DNA of 59,245 nt, from positions 1-59,245 of the forward strand of contig QHSQ01000104.1 of assembly GCA_003221615.1 (NCBI GenBank), written 5' to 3'. Shown here piece after piece: positions 26,332-34,944 of this stretch. The notes beneath the pieces were generated by a model, which had not been told where the DNA came from, did no database searches, and saw nothing but the letters and a program-made list of their open reading frames with translations. A program made the translations under genes and the position numbers. The stretch comes from Candidatus Rokuibacteriota bacterium (lineage in GTDB: Bacteria > Methylomirabilota > Methylomirabilia > Rokubacteriales > CSP1-6). Numbering within the stretch: the first letter of the stretch is position 1; each line of letters opens with the position of its first letter.

Positions 26332-27200
26332 TGATGCCCGGGGCGATCAAGCGACGAGCGAGCCGGGCGCTCGTTTACACGCTCCTCGTCGGCGTTGTCC
26401 TTTGGCTCGTCGGTCCGTTCATCTGGCTTTTCGTCACCAGCATCTCGTATCAGCGCAACCTCCTGGCCCGCCCGCTCGCGCTCATCCCACCCGAGATCAC
26501 TCTCGACAATTACCGGATGGTCCTCGGTATGCTCCGCTTCCACGCCGAGGGGCAGGCCGCCAAGATCCTGCCCTCCATGCTCAACAGCCTCGTGGTCGCG
26601 GCGGCGGTCACGCTCGTGAACCTGGCAGTCGGCACAACAGCCGGCTATGCCTACGCCCGTTTCCGTGTGCCGCTGAAAGCGTTCTCGCTCTTCGCGCTCC
26701 TGTTCACCCGGATGCTGCCGACGGTCGTCTTGATCCCGGCGTACTTCCTCCTCTTCAAAGCGCTCGGGCTCCAGAACACGCTGACCGGCCTCGTGCTAGC
26801 CTACTGCTCGTTCACGCTCCCGTTCACCGTCTGGATCATGAAGGCGTACTTCGAGACGATCCCGGCCGACCTCGACAAGAGCGCGCTCGTGGACGGGTGC
26901 AACCGCCTCCAGGCCTACTACCGGGTCGTTCTTCCCGTCTCGGGCCCCGGACTGGTTGCCGCCGGGGCTTTCACGTTCATGCTGTGCTGGAACGAGTTCA
27001 TCGTGGCGCAGATTCTGAACACCAAGCTCGGCATGACGACACTCCCGCCCGTGATCGCCGGCATGAACGCGCAGATCAACATCGACTACTCGGTGATCGC
27101 CGCCTCGGGCTTTCTCGCCGCGCTCCCCGCCGTGCTCCTCGTCCTCGGCTTTCAGAGATACCTGGTCCAGGGCCTGACGGCGGGTTCGGTCAAGGGGTAG
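26331..27200 (+). CDS. ABC transporter permease, MalG/UgpE type
   Basis: A 289-residue permease with the MalG layout: an N-terminal helix (LVYTLLVGVVLWLVGPFIWLF) and a periplasmic loop SITLDNY-like segment (ITLDNYRMVL). The EAA motif is SALVDGCNRLQAYYRVVLPV near residues 184-203, and FMLCWNEFI begins a late helix. It forms the translocation pore with the MalF-type partner. ATG-ATG at 26331/26334 follows GGAGG; the first overlaps the upstream stop (TGATG), which suggests translational coupling. No ATPase gene follows; instead a 195-bp gap leads to an unrelated secreted protein. Confidence 0.92.
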   Translation: MMPGAIKRRASRALVYTLLVGVVLWLVGPFIWLFVTSISYQRNLLARPLALIPPEITLDNYRMVLGMLRFHAEGQAAKILPSMLNSLVVAAAVTLVNLAVGTTAGYAYARFRVPLKAFSLFALLFTRMLPTVVLIPAYFLLFKALGLQNTLTGLVLAYCSFTLPFTVWIMKAYFETIPADLDKSALVDGCNRLQAYYRVVLPVSGPGLVAAGAFTFMLCWNEFIVAQILNTKLGMTTLPPVIAGMNAQINIDYSVIAASGFLAALPAVLLVLGFQRYLVQGLTAGSVKG

Positions 27201-27266
27201 CTTCGAGCGGTTCCCCTCCAGGTCAAGCCCCTTACGAGACAAAAATCTCGGCGCGGCAGAATTCGT

Positions 27267-27295
27267 TTGACACCTCTTTATCCGCGCTGTATGCG
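27267..27295 (+). promoter_or_regulatory. Candidate promoter for the cyclase-family gene
   Basis: Consensus -35 TTGACA (27267-27272), 17-bp spacer, weak -10 TATGCG (27290-27295), about 100 bp before the ATG at 27396. Confidence 0.4.
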
Positions 27296-27395
27296 GGAGC
27301 GGGCGAATCGATCGTCGAGAAGGGGCGTCAATGTCTCTTCGCTGTCCTGAACCTGTCCAGGCGTGATGGGAGTCACCTTCCGGGGAGGAGAAGCC

Positions 27396-28493
27396 ATGCA
27401 ACGGCTGAGATCTCTGCTCGTAGGCGTGGGAAGCTTCGTGCTCGGAGTTCTCTTCCTGTCGATCGCGGGCACGAACGCCCAGCAGTCGCCGCAGTACCCG
27501 CTGGACGACAAGCTGGCGCGCGAGCCGGCGCCGTGGACGGTGCCGGGCAAGTGGGGCAAGCGCGGCAACTGGGGGCGATGGGGTGAGCAGGACAAGCGGG
27601 GAATGCTCAACGCCATTACTCCGGAGATGATCGTTAAGGCCGCCGGGCTGGTGAAGACGGGGAAGGCCTATGCCCTCGGCGAGGAGCTCCACGACGACGT
27701 CGCCCGGGTGGTGCGGCCGGCGCGCTTCGGCGTCCAGGTCATTCAGGAGCTCGATGGATATGATCGGGTTGCGGCGACGACGGGCAAATTCGACCCGCAG
27801 CGCTATCAGGGCGCGGCCAGCTTCACCGTCATGCACAACCACACCGGCTCCCATCTCGATACCTTCGCGCACATCTACCGGGAGAACTCGCTGTTCAACA
27901 ACATGCCGCCGCCCAAACCGGCCGGGACGGTGCATGGCGACGCGGCGAGCGTGAAGTTCATGGTCGGCCGCGGCGTGTTGCTCGACGTCGCGAGATACAA
28001 AAAAAACGATCCCCTTCCCGGCGACTACTGGATCACGCTGGAGGATCTTCAGAACACGGCCAAGTCACAGAACGTCGAGATTCGAAAGGGCGACATCCTG
28101 CTAGTCCGGACGGGCTGGCGCAAGACGTGGGACGAGCCGGATGCCTCCGGGCGTCTCGATGCGGCGCACACGAAGTGGCACCAGCCCCAGCCCGGCGTGG
28201 GTCCCGATAGTCTGAAGTTCTTCAACGACATGGACATCGTGGCCGTCGGCTCCGACAACGCGGCGCTCGAATGGGGATTCCCGCCGGATCCGAAGTATCA
28301 GCGAAAGGCCTTTGGCTATCTGGCGCTGCCGATTCACACCGATTTCCTCTGGAACCGCGGCGCCTACATCATGGAGATCCTCAACCTCGACGAGCTGGCC
28401 AAGGACCAGGCGTACGAGTTTCTCTTCGTCCTCGGGCCGCTGCTGCTGCGAGGTGGGATCGGCGTGCCGATCAACCCCATCGCCATCCGGTAA
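27396..28493 (+). CDS. Secreted cyclase family protein (KynB-like metal-dependent hydrolase)
   Basis: A 365-residue member of the 'cyclase' family, which includes arylformamidase KynB and isatin hydrolase. The metal site motif is visible as HNHTGSHLDTFAHI near residues 146-159 (family H-x-G-T-H-x-D-x-P-x-H). GRGVLLDVARY and DILLVRTGWRK are further family segments. Unlike cytoplasmic KynB it has a signal peptide (LLVGVGSFVLGVLFLSIAGTNA), so it acts in the periplasm. It begins at ATG 27396 with GGGGAGGAG upstream. By family it hydrolyses a cyclic amide, lactone or formyl amide using Mn/Zn; the substrate is unknown. Confidence 0.87.
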   Translation: MQRLRSLLVGVGSFVLGVLFLSIAGTNAQQSPQYPLDDKLAREPAPWTVPGKWGKRGNWGRWGEQDKRGMLNAITPEMIVKAAGLVKTGKAYALGEELHDDVARVVRPARFGVQVIQELDGYDRVAATTGKFDPQRYQGAASFTVMHNHTGSHLDTFAHIYRENSLFNNMPPPKPAGTVHGDAASVKFMVGRGVLLDVARYKKNDPLPGDYWITLEDLQNTAKSQNVEIRKGDILLVRTGWRKTWDEPDASGRLDAAHTKWHQPQPGVGPDSLKFFNDMDIVAVGSDNAALEWGFPPDPKYQRKAFGYLALPIHTDFLWNRGAYIMEILNLDELAKDQAYEFLFVLGPLLLRGGIGVPINPIAIR

Positions 28494-28502
28494 ACCGCTG
28501 AT

Positions 28503-28538
28503 CGCGGGTGGGGCGTCCAGCGCGGAGCCCCGCCCGCG
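28503..28538 (+). terminator. Strong GC hairpin after the cyclase-family gene
   Basis: Twelve-bp stem (one G-U pair) CGCGGGTGGGGC/GCCCCGCCCGCG with a 12-nt loop, starting 10 bp after the stop codon. No T-run follows, and the next gene starts 10 bp later, so it could also be an attenuator. Confidence 0.4.
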
Positions 28539-28547
28539 CGACGACCG

Positions 28548-29264
28548 ATGACAGAGGTGCCGGCGGCTGTCACCCTGCACGGGGTGAAGAAGGCGTTTCC
28601 GCTCGGGAATGGCCGCACGCTCGACGCGCTCAACATCGAGCACTGGGCGGTTGCGGCCGGGCGCTGCACGGTCCTGACGGGAGCGAGTGGCTCCGGCAAG
28701 ACGACGCTTCTCAATTTGATCGCCGGCGTGTCGCTGCCGACCGCGGGAACGATCCTCGTCCGCGATACGGATATCTCGGCCTTGCCCGAGCCGCGCCGGG
28801 ACCGCTTCCGGGCGCAACACATCGGCTACGTCTTCCAGACGTTCAACCTGCTCTCGGCCTTCACCGCCCTCGAGAACGTGATGCTCTCCATGATGTTCGC
28901 CGGCGCGAGCCCGAAGCCCGAGCAGCGCCGGCGAGCTGCTGAGATCCTCGCGCGCCTGGGTCTCGGCGCGCGGCTGTCGCACAAGCCTCACCAGCTCTCG
29001 CGAGGCGAGCAGCAGCGGATCGCGATCGCACGTGCGCTGGCCAACCACCCTCCGTTGATCCTTGCGGACGAGCCGTGCGCCAGCCTTGATGCCGGCACCG
29101 CCCACGAAGTGCTCGACGAGCTCCTGAGCGTCTGCCGCGAGGACGGCACCACCCTGCTCGTCGTCTCGCACGAGGCTGCGGTGCTGGCGGCGGGCGATCA
29201 GGTCGTCGACATCACGGCGATCAATCGCCCGGAGTACCGCGCACACGCCGTGGAGCGCGGATGA
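28548..29264 (+). CDS. ABC transporter ATP-binding protein (LolD/MacB type)
   Basis: A 238-residue ATPase with Walker A GASGSGKT (45-52), Q-loop FQTFNLLSAF (~96-105), signature LSRGE (150-154, a variant of LSGGQ) and Walker B LILADEP (170-176). It belongs to the LolD/MacB/FtsE group that partners FtsX-fold permeases. The 3' end overlaps the permease start by 4 bp (ATGA). Together with the permease and the DUF3299-like gene it forms a cassette resembling the Zur-regulated PA4064-PA4066 genes of Pseudomonas, so a metal-related role is possible; no Zur box was identified. Confidence 0.9.
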   Translation: MTEVPAAVTLHGVKKAFPLGNGRTLDALNIEHWAVAAGRCTVLTGASGSGKTTLLNLIAGVSLPTAGTILVRDTDISALPEPRRDRFRAQHIGYVFQTFNLLSAFTALENVMLSMMFAGASPKPEQRRRAAEILARLGLGARLSHKPHQLSRGEQQRIAIARALANHPPLILADEPCASLDAGTAHEVLDELLSVCREDGTTLLVVSHEAAVLAAGDQVVDITAINRPEYRAHAVERG

Positions 29265-30451
29265 CGATTCTCGCGGTCGCCCTGAAATATCTGCGGGGGC
29301 GATTGGTCGCGAGCGCGTTGACATCCCTGTCCGTGGCACTCGGTGTCAGCCTGATCATTGCCAGCGTGCTCCTCAGTCGAGGCATCCAGCAGGGGTTCAT
29401 CGAGGGGACGACCGACTACAGCCTGCTCGTCGGCGCCAAGGGCAGCCCGACCCAGCTCGTCCTGAACGTCGTCTTCCGGATGGACGTGCCCACGCCGAAC
29501 ATCTCCTACAGCACCTATCGTGACCTACGAGACGACCCTCGCGTCGACGTCGCCGTTCCCGTCGCGATGGGAGACGCGTATCAGGGCTACCGCTACGTGG
29601 CGACGACGAGCGGGTACTTCGCGCCCTTCCCGTGGCGTCGGAAGACCTTCGCGATTTCCGAAGGGCGGTTCTTCCGCGACGATCCGCCCGATCAACCGGC
29701 GTACGAGGCCGTGCTGGGCGCCGACACCGCGCGCCGGACGGGCTTGCCGGTTGGTGCTCGGTTCCACGAGGGCGAGGAGATGGCCGAGTATCCGATGACG
29801 GTGGTCGGGATACTCGGCTCGACCAACAGCGCCGACGATCGCGCGATTTTCATCTCGCTGGCGAGCTACTGGGAGATGAACGAAGTCTCCCGGAAGATGA
29901 AGGTCAAGCCGCTCACCGCCGTCCTGGTGCGGCCCAAGCGCATGTCCGATTTGGCCGGCCTCCATCGAGGGTTCAACGTCAGCGCGGAGACTCAGGCCGT
30001 CTTCCCCAGCGCCGTCCTGCTCAACATCTTCAATATCCTCAGCCTGGTGGACGAGATCGTCGCCGTCATCCTTGTGTTCGTCGTCCTCGTCGTGCTGCTC
30101 TACCTGTTCGTCTCGATGTACAGTGCCGCCCTTGAGCGCAAGCGCGAGATCGCCACTATGCGCGCGCTCGGCGCCCGCCGGGCGACTATCTTGGGCATCG
30201 TCTTGCTGGAGTCCTGCGCGTTGGCGGTCATCGGCGGCGCGCTCGGGATCGCCGGCGGACACGGCCTGGCGTATCTGGGCGCGTCTATGCTCGCGGGCCG
30301 CGGCGGACCGGTCGCGAATCTCTTCGTCGTCGGCGCGCTCGAGCCCGTGGTCTTCGGCGGTGCTGTCGCCCTGGGCGCGCTCGCCGGGCTGCTACCGGCC
30401 GTGCTCGCGTATCGCACGGAGGTGGCTGAGAATCTTGCGCCCCTGTCTTAG
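29261..30451 (+). CDS. ABC transporter permease, FtsX/MacB type
   Basis: A 396-residue permease with an N-terminal membrane helix (SALTSLSVALGVSLIIASVLLS), a large periplasmic MacB-like domain (residues ~45-250), and an FtsX domain with three helices (IVAVILVFVVLVVLLYLFVSM; GIVLLESCALAVIGGALGIAG; GAVALGALAGLLPAVLAY). Between them is the conserved ERKREIATMRALGARR segment of mechanotransmitting permeases. Such proteins do not import solutes through a channel but move lipoproteins, peptides or act on periplasmic partners. It overlaps the ATPase gene and the following DUF3299-like gene. Confidence 0.9.
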   Translation: MTILAVALKYLRGRLVASALTSLSVALGVSLIIASVLLSRGIQQGFIEGTTDYSLLVGAKGSPTQLVLNVVFRMDVPTPNISYSTYRDLRDDPRVDVAVPVAMGDAYQGYRYVATTSGYFAPFPWRRKTFAISEGRFFRDDPPDQPAYEAVLGADTARRTGLPVGARFHEGEEMAEYPMTVVGILGSTNSADDRAIFISLASYWEMNEVSRKMKVKPLTAVLVRPKRMSDLAGLHRGFNVSAETQAVFPSAVLLNIFNILSLVDEIVAVILVFVVLVVLLYLFVSMYSAALERKREIATMRALGARRATILGIVLLESCALAVIGGALGIAGGHGLAYLGASMLAGRGGPVANLFVVGALEPVVFGGAVALGALAGLLPAVLAYRTEVAENLAPLS

Positions 30452-30974
30452 AGCCTGGGCGTTCGAGCGAGTTCGCGCGACACTGGCGGCGAGCTTGTGT
30501 CTGGTGAGCGCGAATTTCGGTCTGACGCTACACGGTCAGTCAGCCTTCGGAGAAGAGGTGCCACGCCTGACGTTTGCCCAGCTGGTCGATTCGATCAGGG
30601 CGAATTTCGAAGTGACCCAGACGATGAAGTCCCACAACGGGAAGGAAGTCGAGATCCACGGCTTCATCATTCCGGCCGGGCCCCCTGACCTCTCGTTCTT
30701 CCTGCTGAGTCGCGTCTCCGCGATGGGCAACTATTGCTGCGAGGTGCCGGTCGGGCAAGACGAGACCGTCTACGTGTACGCGCCGAAAGGGGTAAAGATC
30801 CTCTACGATCCGCTTCGGGTCTACAAGGTCCGCGGCGCCTTCGAGGCCGGCCCGCACACCGATCGCACCTACGGCTTCAGCCTCTTCCGGGTCCGCAACG
30901 CGCGGGTGGAGGAAGCTGTGGGCGCGAAGATCTTCAAGGTGGGAGAACCGCCGGCGCCCACCCCGGACAAGTAG
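30435..30974 (+). CDS. DUF3299-like exported protein
   Basis: About 179 residues from a TTG at 30435 (a CTG at 30426 is possible); there is no ATG that keeps the signal peptide (ATLAASLCLVSANFGLTL). Conserved-looking segments are VEIHGFIIPAGPP and NYCCEVPVGQDETVYVYAP, with a Cys pair, then a beta-rich C terminus. This fits the DUF3299 family, which in Pseudomonas and Vibrio sits beside the same ATPase and permease in zinc-regulated operons. The start overlaps the permease by 17 bp. The exact molecular role is unknown. Confidence 0.72.
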   Translation: MRPCLRAWAFERVRATLAASLCLVSANFGLTLHGQSAFGEEVPRLTFAQLVDSIRANFEVTQTMKSHNGKEVEIHGFIIPAGPPDLSFFLLSRVSAMGNYCCEVPVGQDETVYVYAPKGVKILYDPLRVYKVRGAFEAGPHTDRTYGFSLFRVRNARVEEAVGAKIFKVGEPPAPTPDK

Positions 30975-30987
30975 ATTCGCTTGTGCA

Positions 30988-32416
30988 TCATGAGAGCTCT
31001 TGCAGCAAGTGACGCGCGTCTCGCACATCGCTTGTCTCGAGGCCATCGGAGAACCATTGGGCGGCTTCGGTGAGCAACCGGTGGGCATCCTGGCCGCGGC
31101 CTCGTTGCCGCCAGAGACGAGCGAGGCTCGCCGTAGTTCGTAGCTCGAAAGACCTCGCCTGCTGCTGGCGAGCGACGTCGATCGCGCGCAGGAAGTACGA
31201 TTCCGCGCGTGTCGAGTCAGGTGCCGCATTCGCGAGGAGGGCCTCACCGCGGAGGCGGTGAAGTTCGGCTTCGTAGAAGCGCTCGCCATAGGTCTCGATC
31301 CTCCTGGACGCGTCGTCGATCAACCCGAGCGCCGGGGCGACGTCACCGCGAGCGACCTCTGCCTCGGCGATGAAGGCGAGGAAGACCGGAATCATGATCC
31401 CGGCTCCGGTGGCTTGCCATCCGGCGAGCCCGCGACGCATCTCGGTGAGCCCCCCGTCGACGCTCCCCGACGCGACCAGTGTCGATCCGCGGACGATGGT
31501 GCAGAGCGCGCCCCACTGAGGGAACCCATAGTCTGTCGACACGGCCAGTCCCGCTTCCGCCACTTCGCCGGGGAGGCTCCAGGACCAGAGCGACCTCGCG
31601 CTCTCGACCGACGAGCGGCGTCGTCCATGCCGCGGGCAGACTGTCCCTGCGCCCGGTCGTGATCCGTTCGCCCAGCACGTGATAGACCGACTGCGGACCG
31701 GCAACGCCTCGCAGAGTGTGAGCGCCAAGGTCGCGACAGCTGAAGCGCTGCTCGACGAGGCGATGCGTGGCCGCGCTGACGACGACGGTTCCGGGCTCGG
31801 CTAGGGCTTCGATCCGGGCCGCGACGTTCGGTGTCTCGCCGAGTGCCAGCTGCTCGCGCCGGCTGCCGCTGCCGACCTCGCCCACGACGACGAGTCCGGT
31901 GTGAATGCCGACACGGACGGCGAGCGCGACTCCGCCCGGTGGTTGTCGCGCACTGAGGGCGACGACCGCGTCGACGACGGCCAGCCCGGCGCTCACCGCG
32001 CGCTGGGCATCGTCCTCGTGCGCCGACGGGTAGCCGAAGTAAACCAGGAGGCCGTCGCCCAGGTACTGCGCGATGTGGCCCTCGAAGCGGGCGATCACCT
32101 CGGCGCTGACGCCCTGGTAGGCGCGCACATGCTCACGGAGCTCTTCGGGATCGAGGCGGCCGGCGAGCGCAGTCGAGCCGACAAGATCGCAAAACATGAC
32201 GGTGAGCTGCCGCCGCTCGGCGTCGCGCGGAGCACCCTTGTGTTGTGCGGGTTCCGCCGTGGCCACACTCACTCGCTGGCCACATCCGCCGCAGAACTCG
32301 TCGCCGGGGTCGTTGATGAACCCGCACCCGCTGCACGCTCGTGACAGCGCGGCGCCGCACTTCGAGCAGAAGCGTCGTCCCTCGCGGTTCTCCGCTCCAC
32401 AGCCTGGACATGTCAT
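30988..32416 (-). pseudogene. Collapsed zinc-ribbon / nucleotide cyclase / AAA ATPase / TPR regulator
   Basis: The 5' part (32416 to ~31580) encodes a double zinc ribbon (MTCPGCGAE..FCSKCG..CSGCG..FCGGCG), a class III cyclase domain (VMFCDLVGST, YLGDGLLVYFG, VRVGIHTGLVVVGEVG) and the very beginning of an ATPase domain (TPLVGREREVALVLE). At about 31575-31585 the frame changes, and the remaining part (to 30988) encodes the C-terminal TPR region of the same large family (MRRGLAGWQATGA, RRIETYGERFYEAELHRLRG, SLARLWRQRG). Complete members have the ATPase core and most TPRs between these parts, about 600-700 residues, which are missing here. I read this as an internal out-of-frame deletion. A short cyclase protein might still be made. 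Confidence 0.8.
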
Positions 32417-32734
32417 CGCGACGGGTCGCTATCGACGATCGGAATGCCGCTCCTGCCCATCACTCCACCACGAGCGGCGAGTCTACTCCATCGGGGAAGT
32501 TTGGGCACTATCGCGCATCGTTGCGACGCAGGGGGCGGCGTGGTGACTAGAATGCCACGCGAAGGTTTCCCGGTTTGAGGCTCCGACCGTCGCCACTGAA
32601 CCGCGCTGCCGCGGGTGGACCAGTCGCGGCAGAAAATTCAGCTTCTCCAACAGTAGCGAGCGGGAACGAGCGCGGTCAAGTTCTGGGCCCACGGGGAGGA
32701 ACCGCAGCTCCCCGTGGGCCCGACGACGACTTCG
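32417..32734. other. Intergenic region, 318 bp
   Basis: No gene seen. It holds the strong hairpin at 32685-32721 beyond the pilin gene and the upstream region of the cyclase pseudogene. Confidence 0.5.
32685..32721 (-). terminator. Perfect 14-bp hairpin downstream of the pilin gene
   Basis: Arms GGGCCCACGGGGAG (32685-32698) and CTCCCCGTGGGCCC (32708-32721) pair perfectly around a 9-nt loop, 13 bp past the pilin stop. Probable terminator or mRNA-stabilising end for the minus-strand transcript; no U-tract. Confidence 0.6.
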
Positions 32735-33148
32735 TTACGGCAGCGAGACGGTGACGTTGTCACCCGACGCCGAGATGTTGAACGTTCCCAACGCCGTATC
32801 AGAGGCGTACGTATAAGTCGTCCAGTTGGCCGGCGGTGCCGGAATCCTCGCCATGAACGGACCGGCCCACTGGGTCTGCGCGTTAGACACGGAGACCGTC
32901 AGTGCGGCGAGGTTGCCAGAGGCCGGAAGCGAGCCCATGTGAGCGGCGTAGATGGAGACCGCCGAGGCCAGGGCCCGCGAGTCGGCCTGGGCCTTGGCGA
33001 TCCGCGCCCGCGCCTGAACGTTGGCGTAGAGCGGGATGGCGATGGCCGCCAGGATGCCGATGATCGCGACGACGATCATCAGCTCGATGAGGGTGAAGCC
33101 GCGCTGGTTGCGAATGTTCAGATGGCGTTTGTTCCAAAAGCGAAGCAT
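32735..33148 (-). CDS. Type IV pilin-like (prepilin N-terminal methylation) protein
   Basis: A 137-residue prepilin. After a short leader comes the prepilin peptidase site G|FTLIELM followed by the hydrophobic helix IVVAIIGILAAIAIPLYANV and a soluble C-terminal domain with no obvious Cys pair. A strong ribosome site (AAGGAGGAACGT) fixes ATG 33148; an upstream in-frame extension was rejected. The helix assembles in type IV pili or type II secretion pseudopili and is processed at the inner membrane. No pilus assembly genes (pilB, pilC, pilD) occur in the window, so it is an orphan here. A strong hairpin follows the stop. Confidence 0.92.
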   Translation of the reverse strand: MLRFWNKRHLNIRNQRGFTLIELMIVVAIIGILAAIAIPLYANVQARARIAKAQADSRALASAVSIYAAHMGSLPASGNLAALTVSVSNAQTQWAGPFMARIPAPPANWTTYTYASDTALGTFNISASGDNVTVSLP

Positions 33149-33224
33149 ACGTTCCTCCTTGAATGTTCGAAGTTCCCTCCCCAGATATTCCTGCCCCAAG
33201 CTGCCGCCTTGTGGCGGAGCGCCG

Positions 33225-33554
33225 CTAAACGTGGGACGGGATTGGGTGCGGAGGAGCGCGACACTCCGAGAGCCGGATGGTGATGAGAGCTACGGGGCAC
33301 GATTCGAGCGGAATATACGTGGCGTGACAGGCATCGCCGACCGTAGGCGCGCTGGGTTCAGTGGCGTCGTTGAGGAGGATGAGCCGGTTGAAAATCTCAT
33401 CGCCGTCGGGCTTGTCGTTGTTCTCGATCCGCACGACGCCGGTCGAGTCGAAGTCCTGTTCGGCCAGCCGGCGCTCCACGTGGGCGAGGAGCACCAGACC
33501 GCAGAATAGGAGCGTGAGGGGCGTCTGCCAGTGGCCGCGGGAACTCGATTCCAT
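33225..33554 (-). CDS. Small exported or membrane-anchored hypothetical protein
   Basis: A 109-residue frame from ATG 33554 with one hydrophobic segment (TPLTLLFCGLVLLAHV) near the start and a soluble remainder containing three Cys. It lies 76 bp upstream of the pilin gene on the same strand, so an accessory role with the pilin is possible. No strong ribosome site and no recognisable family, so the call is tentative. Confidence 0.4.
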   Translation of the reverse strand: MESSSRGHWQTPLTLLFCGLVLLAHVERRLAEQDFDSTGVVRIENNDKPDGDEIFNRLILLNDATEPSAPTVGDACHATYIPLESCPVALITIRLSECRAPPHPIPSHV

Positions 33555-34010
33555 GCCGGTGACTCTATCGTGCAGTTCTGGTGCCAGGGCGCCGGCCTTT
33601 TCAATTCGGTGGCTTGGACGCGCTGTATTTCCGGACAGGTGACGCGCGCGGGTAGGCGACTGACGAAGTTGGTCACCCACGCTCGGCGGCTAGCGCGGAA
33701 GGAACCAACGCCGGGAGCACTCACCGAAGGTAAGCCTCGGCGGCCCGCTAGTCTTGGACACGCGCGAGAGCCGCTTTGTCCGCTCGGCGGAGGGGTGGTG
33801 CAAGGGCTCCGCCGGCGGACCGGCTTTCCACTCCGCTACGCTCGCTGGGACGGCACCGTCGTGGGTGATCTTTCGAGTAGAAGCACCACAACTCTGCCGG
33901 ACGTCTGGGAAAAGCCGGCGAACTAGGACCACTTGCTATGAGCGCCATAGCTAAGGTACCGTCTGCGGGATCTGAAGCCGACTTAAGGTCCCGGTCCCAG
34001 CGAGGGCGCA
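33555..34010. other. Region without a convincing gene, 456 bp
   Basis: Short frames on both strands but none with homology I recognise. This must hold the promoter of the peptide transporter operon starting at 34011; no clear -35/-10 pair is seen. Confidence 0.4.
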
Positions 34011-34931
34011 ATGCAGCGATACATCGCGAGACGGGTACTGCAGAGCTTCCTGGCCATCTGGGTCATGAGCCTGATCGTGTTCTCCCTGGCTCGGCTGAGC
34101 GGCAACGCGCTCGACGTCATGCTGCCCATGGAGTCCACGCAGGAGGACTACGACCGGCTGGCGAAGTACTGGGGGCTCGATCAGCCGGTCCACTTCCAGT
34201 ACGGCATCTTCGTCGCCCGGGCACTCCAGGGCGACTTCGGCATGTCCTGGAAGTGGCCCGGGCACTCGGCGATGGGGCTCGTGATGGATCGCCTCCCCGC
34301 GACGCTCCAGCTCGCCGGCTTCGCGCTGTTCGTCAGCGTCTTGATCGCGCTGCCCATCGGGGTCCTGTCCGCGGTGAAGAAGGGGACCGCGTGGGACAGC
34401 GGGGCGAAGGTCATCGCCCTGCTCGGGCAGTCGCTGCCTGGATTCTGGCTCGGGATCGTGCTGATGTGGGTCTTCGCAGTGCATCTCGGCTGGCTACCGA
34501 CCTCGGGCCGCGGCGGGATCCAGTACATGATCCTTCCCGCCATTACCCTCGGCTGGTTCCAGGTCGCTGCCATCATGCGGCTGGTCCGCTCCTCGATGCT
34601 GGACGTGCTGGACACGGAGTTCGTGAAGCTGACCCGGATCAAGGGGCTCGCCGAGTGGAAGGTCGTCTGGAAGCACTGCCTCCGGAATGCGTCGATCGCC
34701 CCGTTGACGTTCTTCGCGATCATCGCCGGCGTCCTGATGACGGGATCCGTCGTGACCGAGAGTGTTTTCTCCTGGCCCGGAACCGGGCTCCTGGCGATCG
34801 ACGCCGTGAGAGCTCGGGACTACCAGGTTGTCCAGGCCGTCGTGATCGTGTTCTCCGCCATCTTCATCATGACCAACCTCCTGGTCGACATCCTCTACGC
34901 ATACCTCGACCCGAGAATCCGCTACCGGTGA
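34011..34931 (+). CDS. Peptide/nickel-class ABC transporter permease (DppB type)
   Basis: A 306-residue DppB-type inner-membrane permease. It starts MQRYIARRVLQSFLAIWVMS, the classical N terminus, then a periplasmic loop ending in GLDQPVHFQYG. Helices run from ~95 on, with the DppB-type EAA loop (TRIKGLAEWKVVWKHCLRNA, residues ~205-224) and SVVTESVFSWPGTG near 245-258. First gene of a five-gene cassette in the order permease, permease, binding protein, ATPase, ATPase. Imports oligopeptides or another family-5 ligand across the inner membrane. 13 bp before the next gene. Confidence 0.94.
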   Translation: MQRYIARRVLQSFLAIWVMSLIVFSLARLSGNALDVMLPMESTQEDYDRLAKYWGLDQPVHFQYGIFVARALQGDFGMSWKWPGHSAMGLVMDRLPATLQLAGFALFVSVLIALPIGVLSAVKKGTAWDSGAKVIALLGQSLPGFWLGIVLMWVFAVHLGWLPTSGRGGIQYMILPAITLGWFQVAAIMRLVRSSMLDVLDTEFVKLTRIKGLAEWKVVWKHCLRNASIAPLTFFAIIAGVLMTGSVVTESVFSWPGTGLLAIDAVRARDYQVVQAVVIVFSAIFIMTNLLVDILYAYLDPRIRYR

Positions 34932-34944
34932 GGGAGGAATCTCG

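Noticed and set aside
33690-33954. Short frames around 33.7-33.95 kb on both strands
   Set aside because: Neither has homology I recognise or a ribosome site; left as unassigned intergenic sequence.
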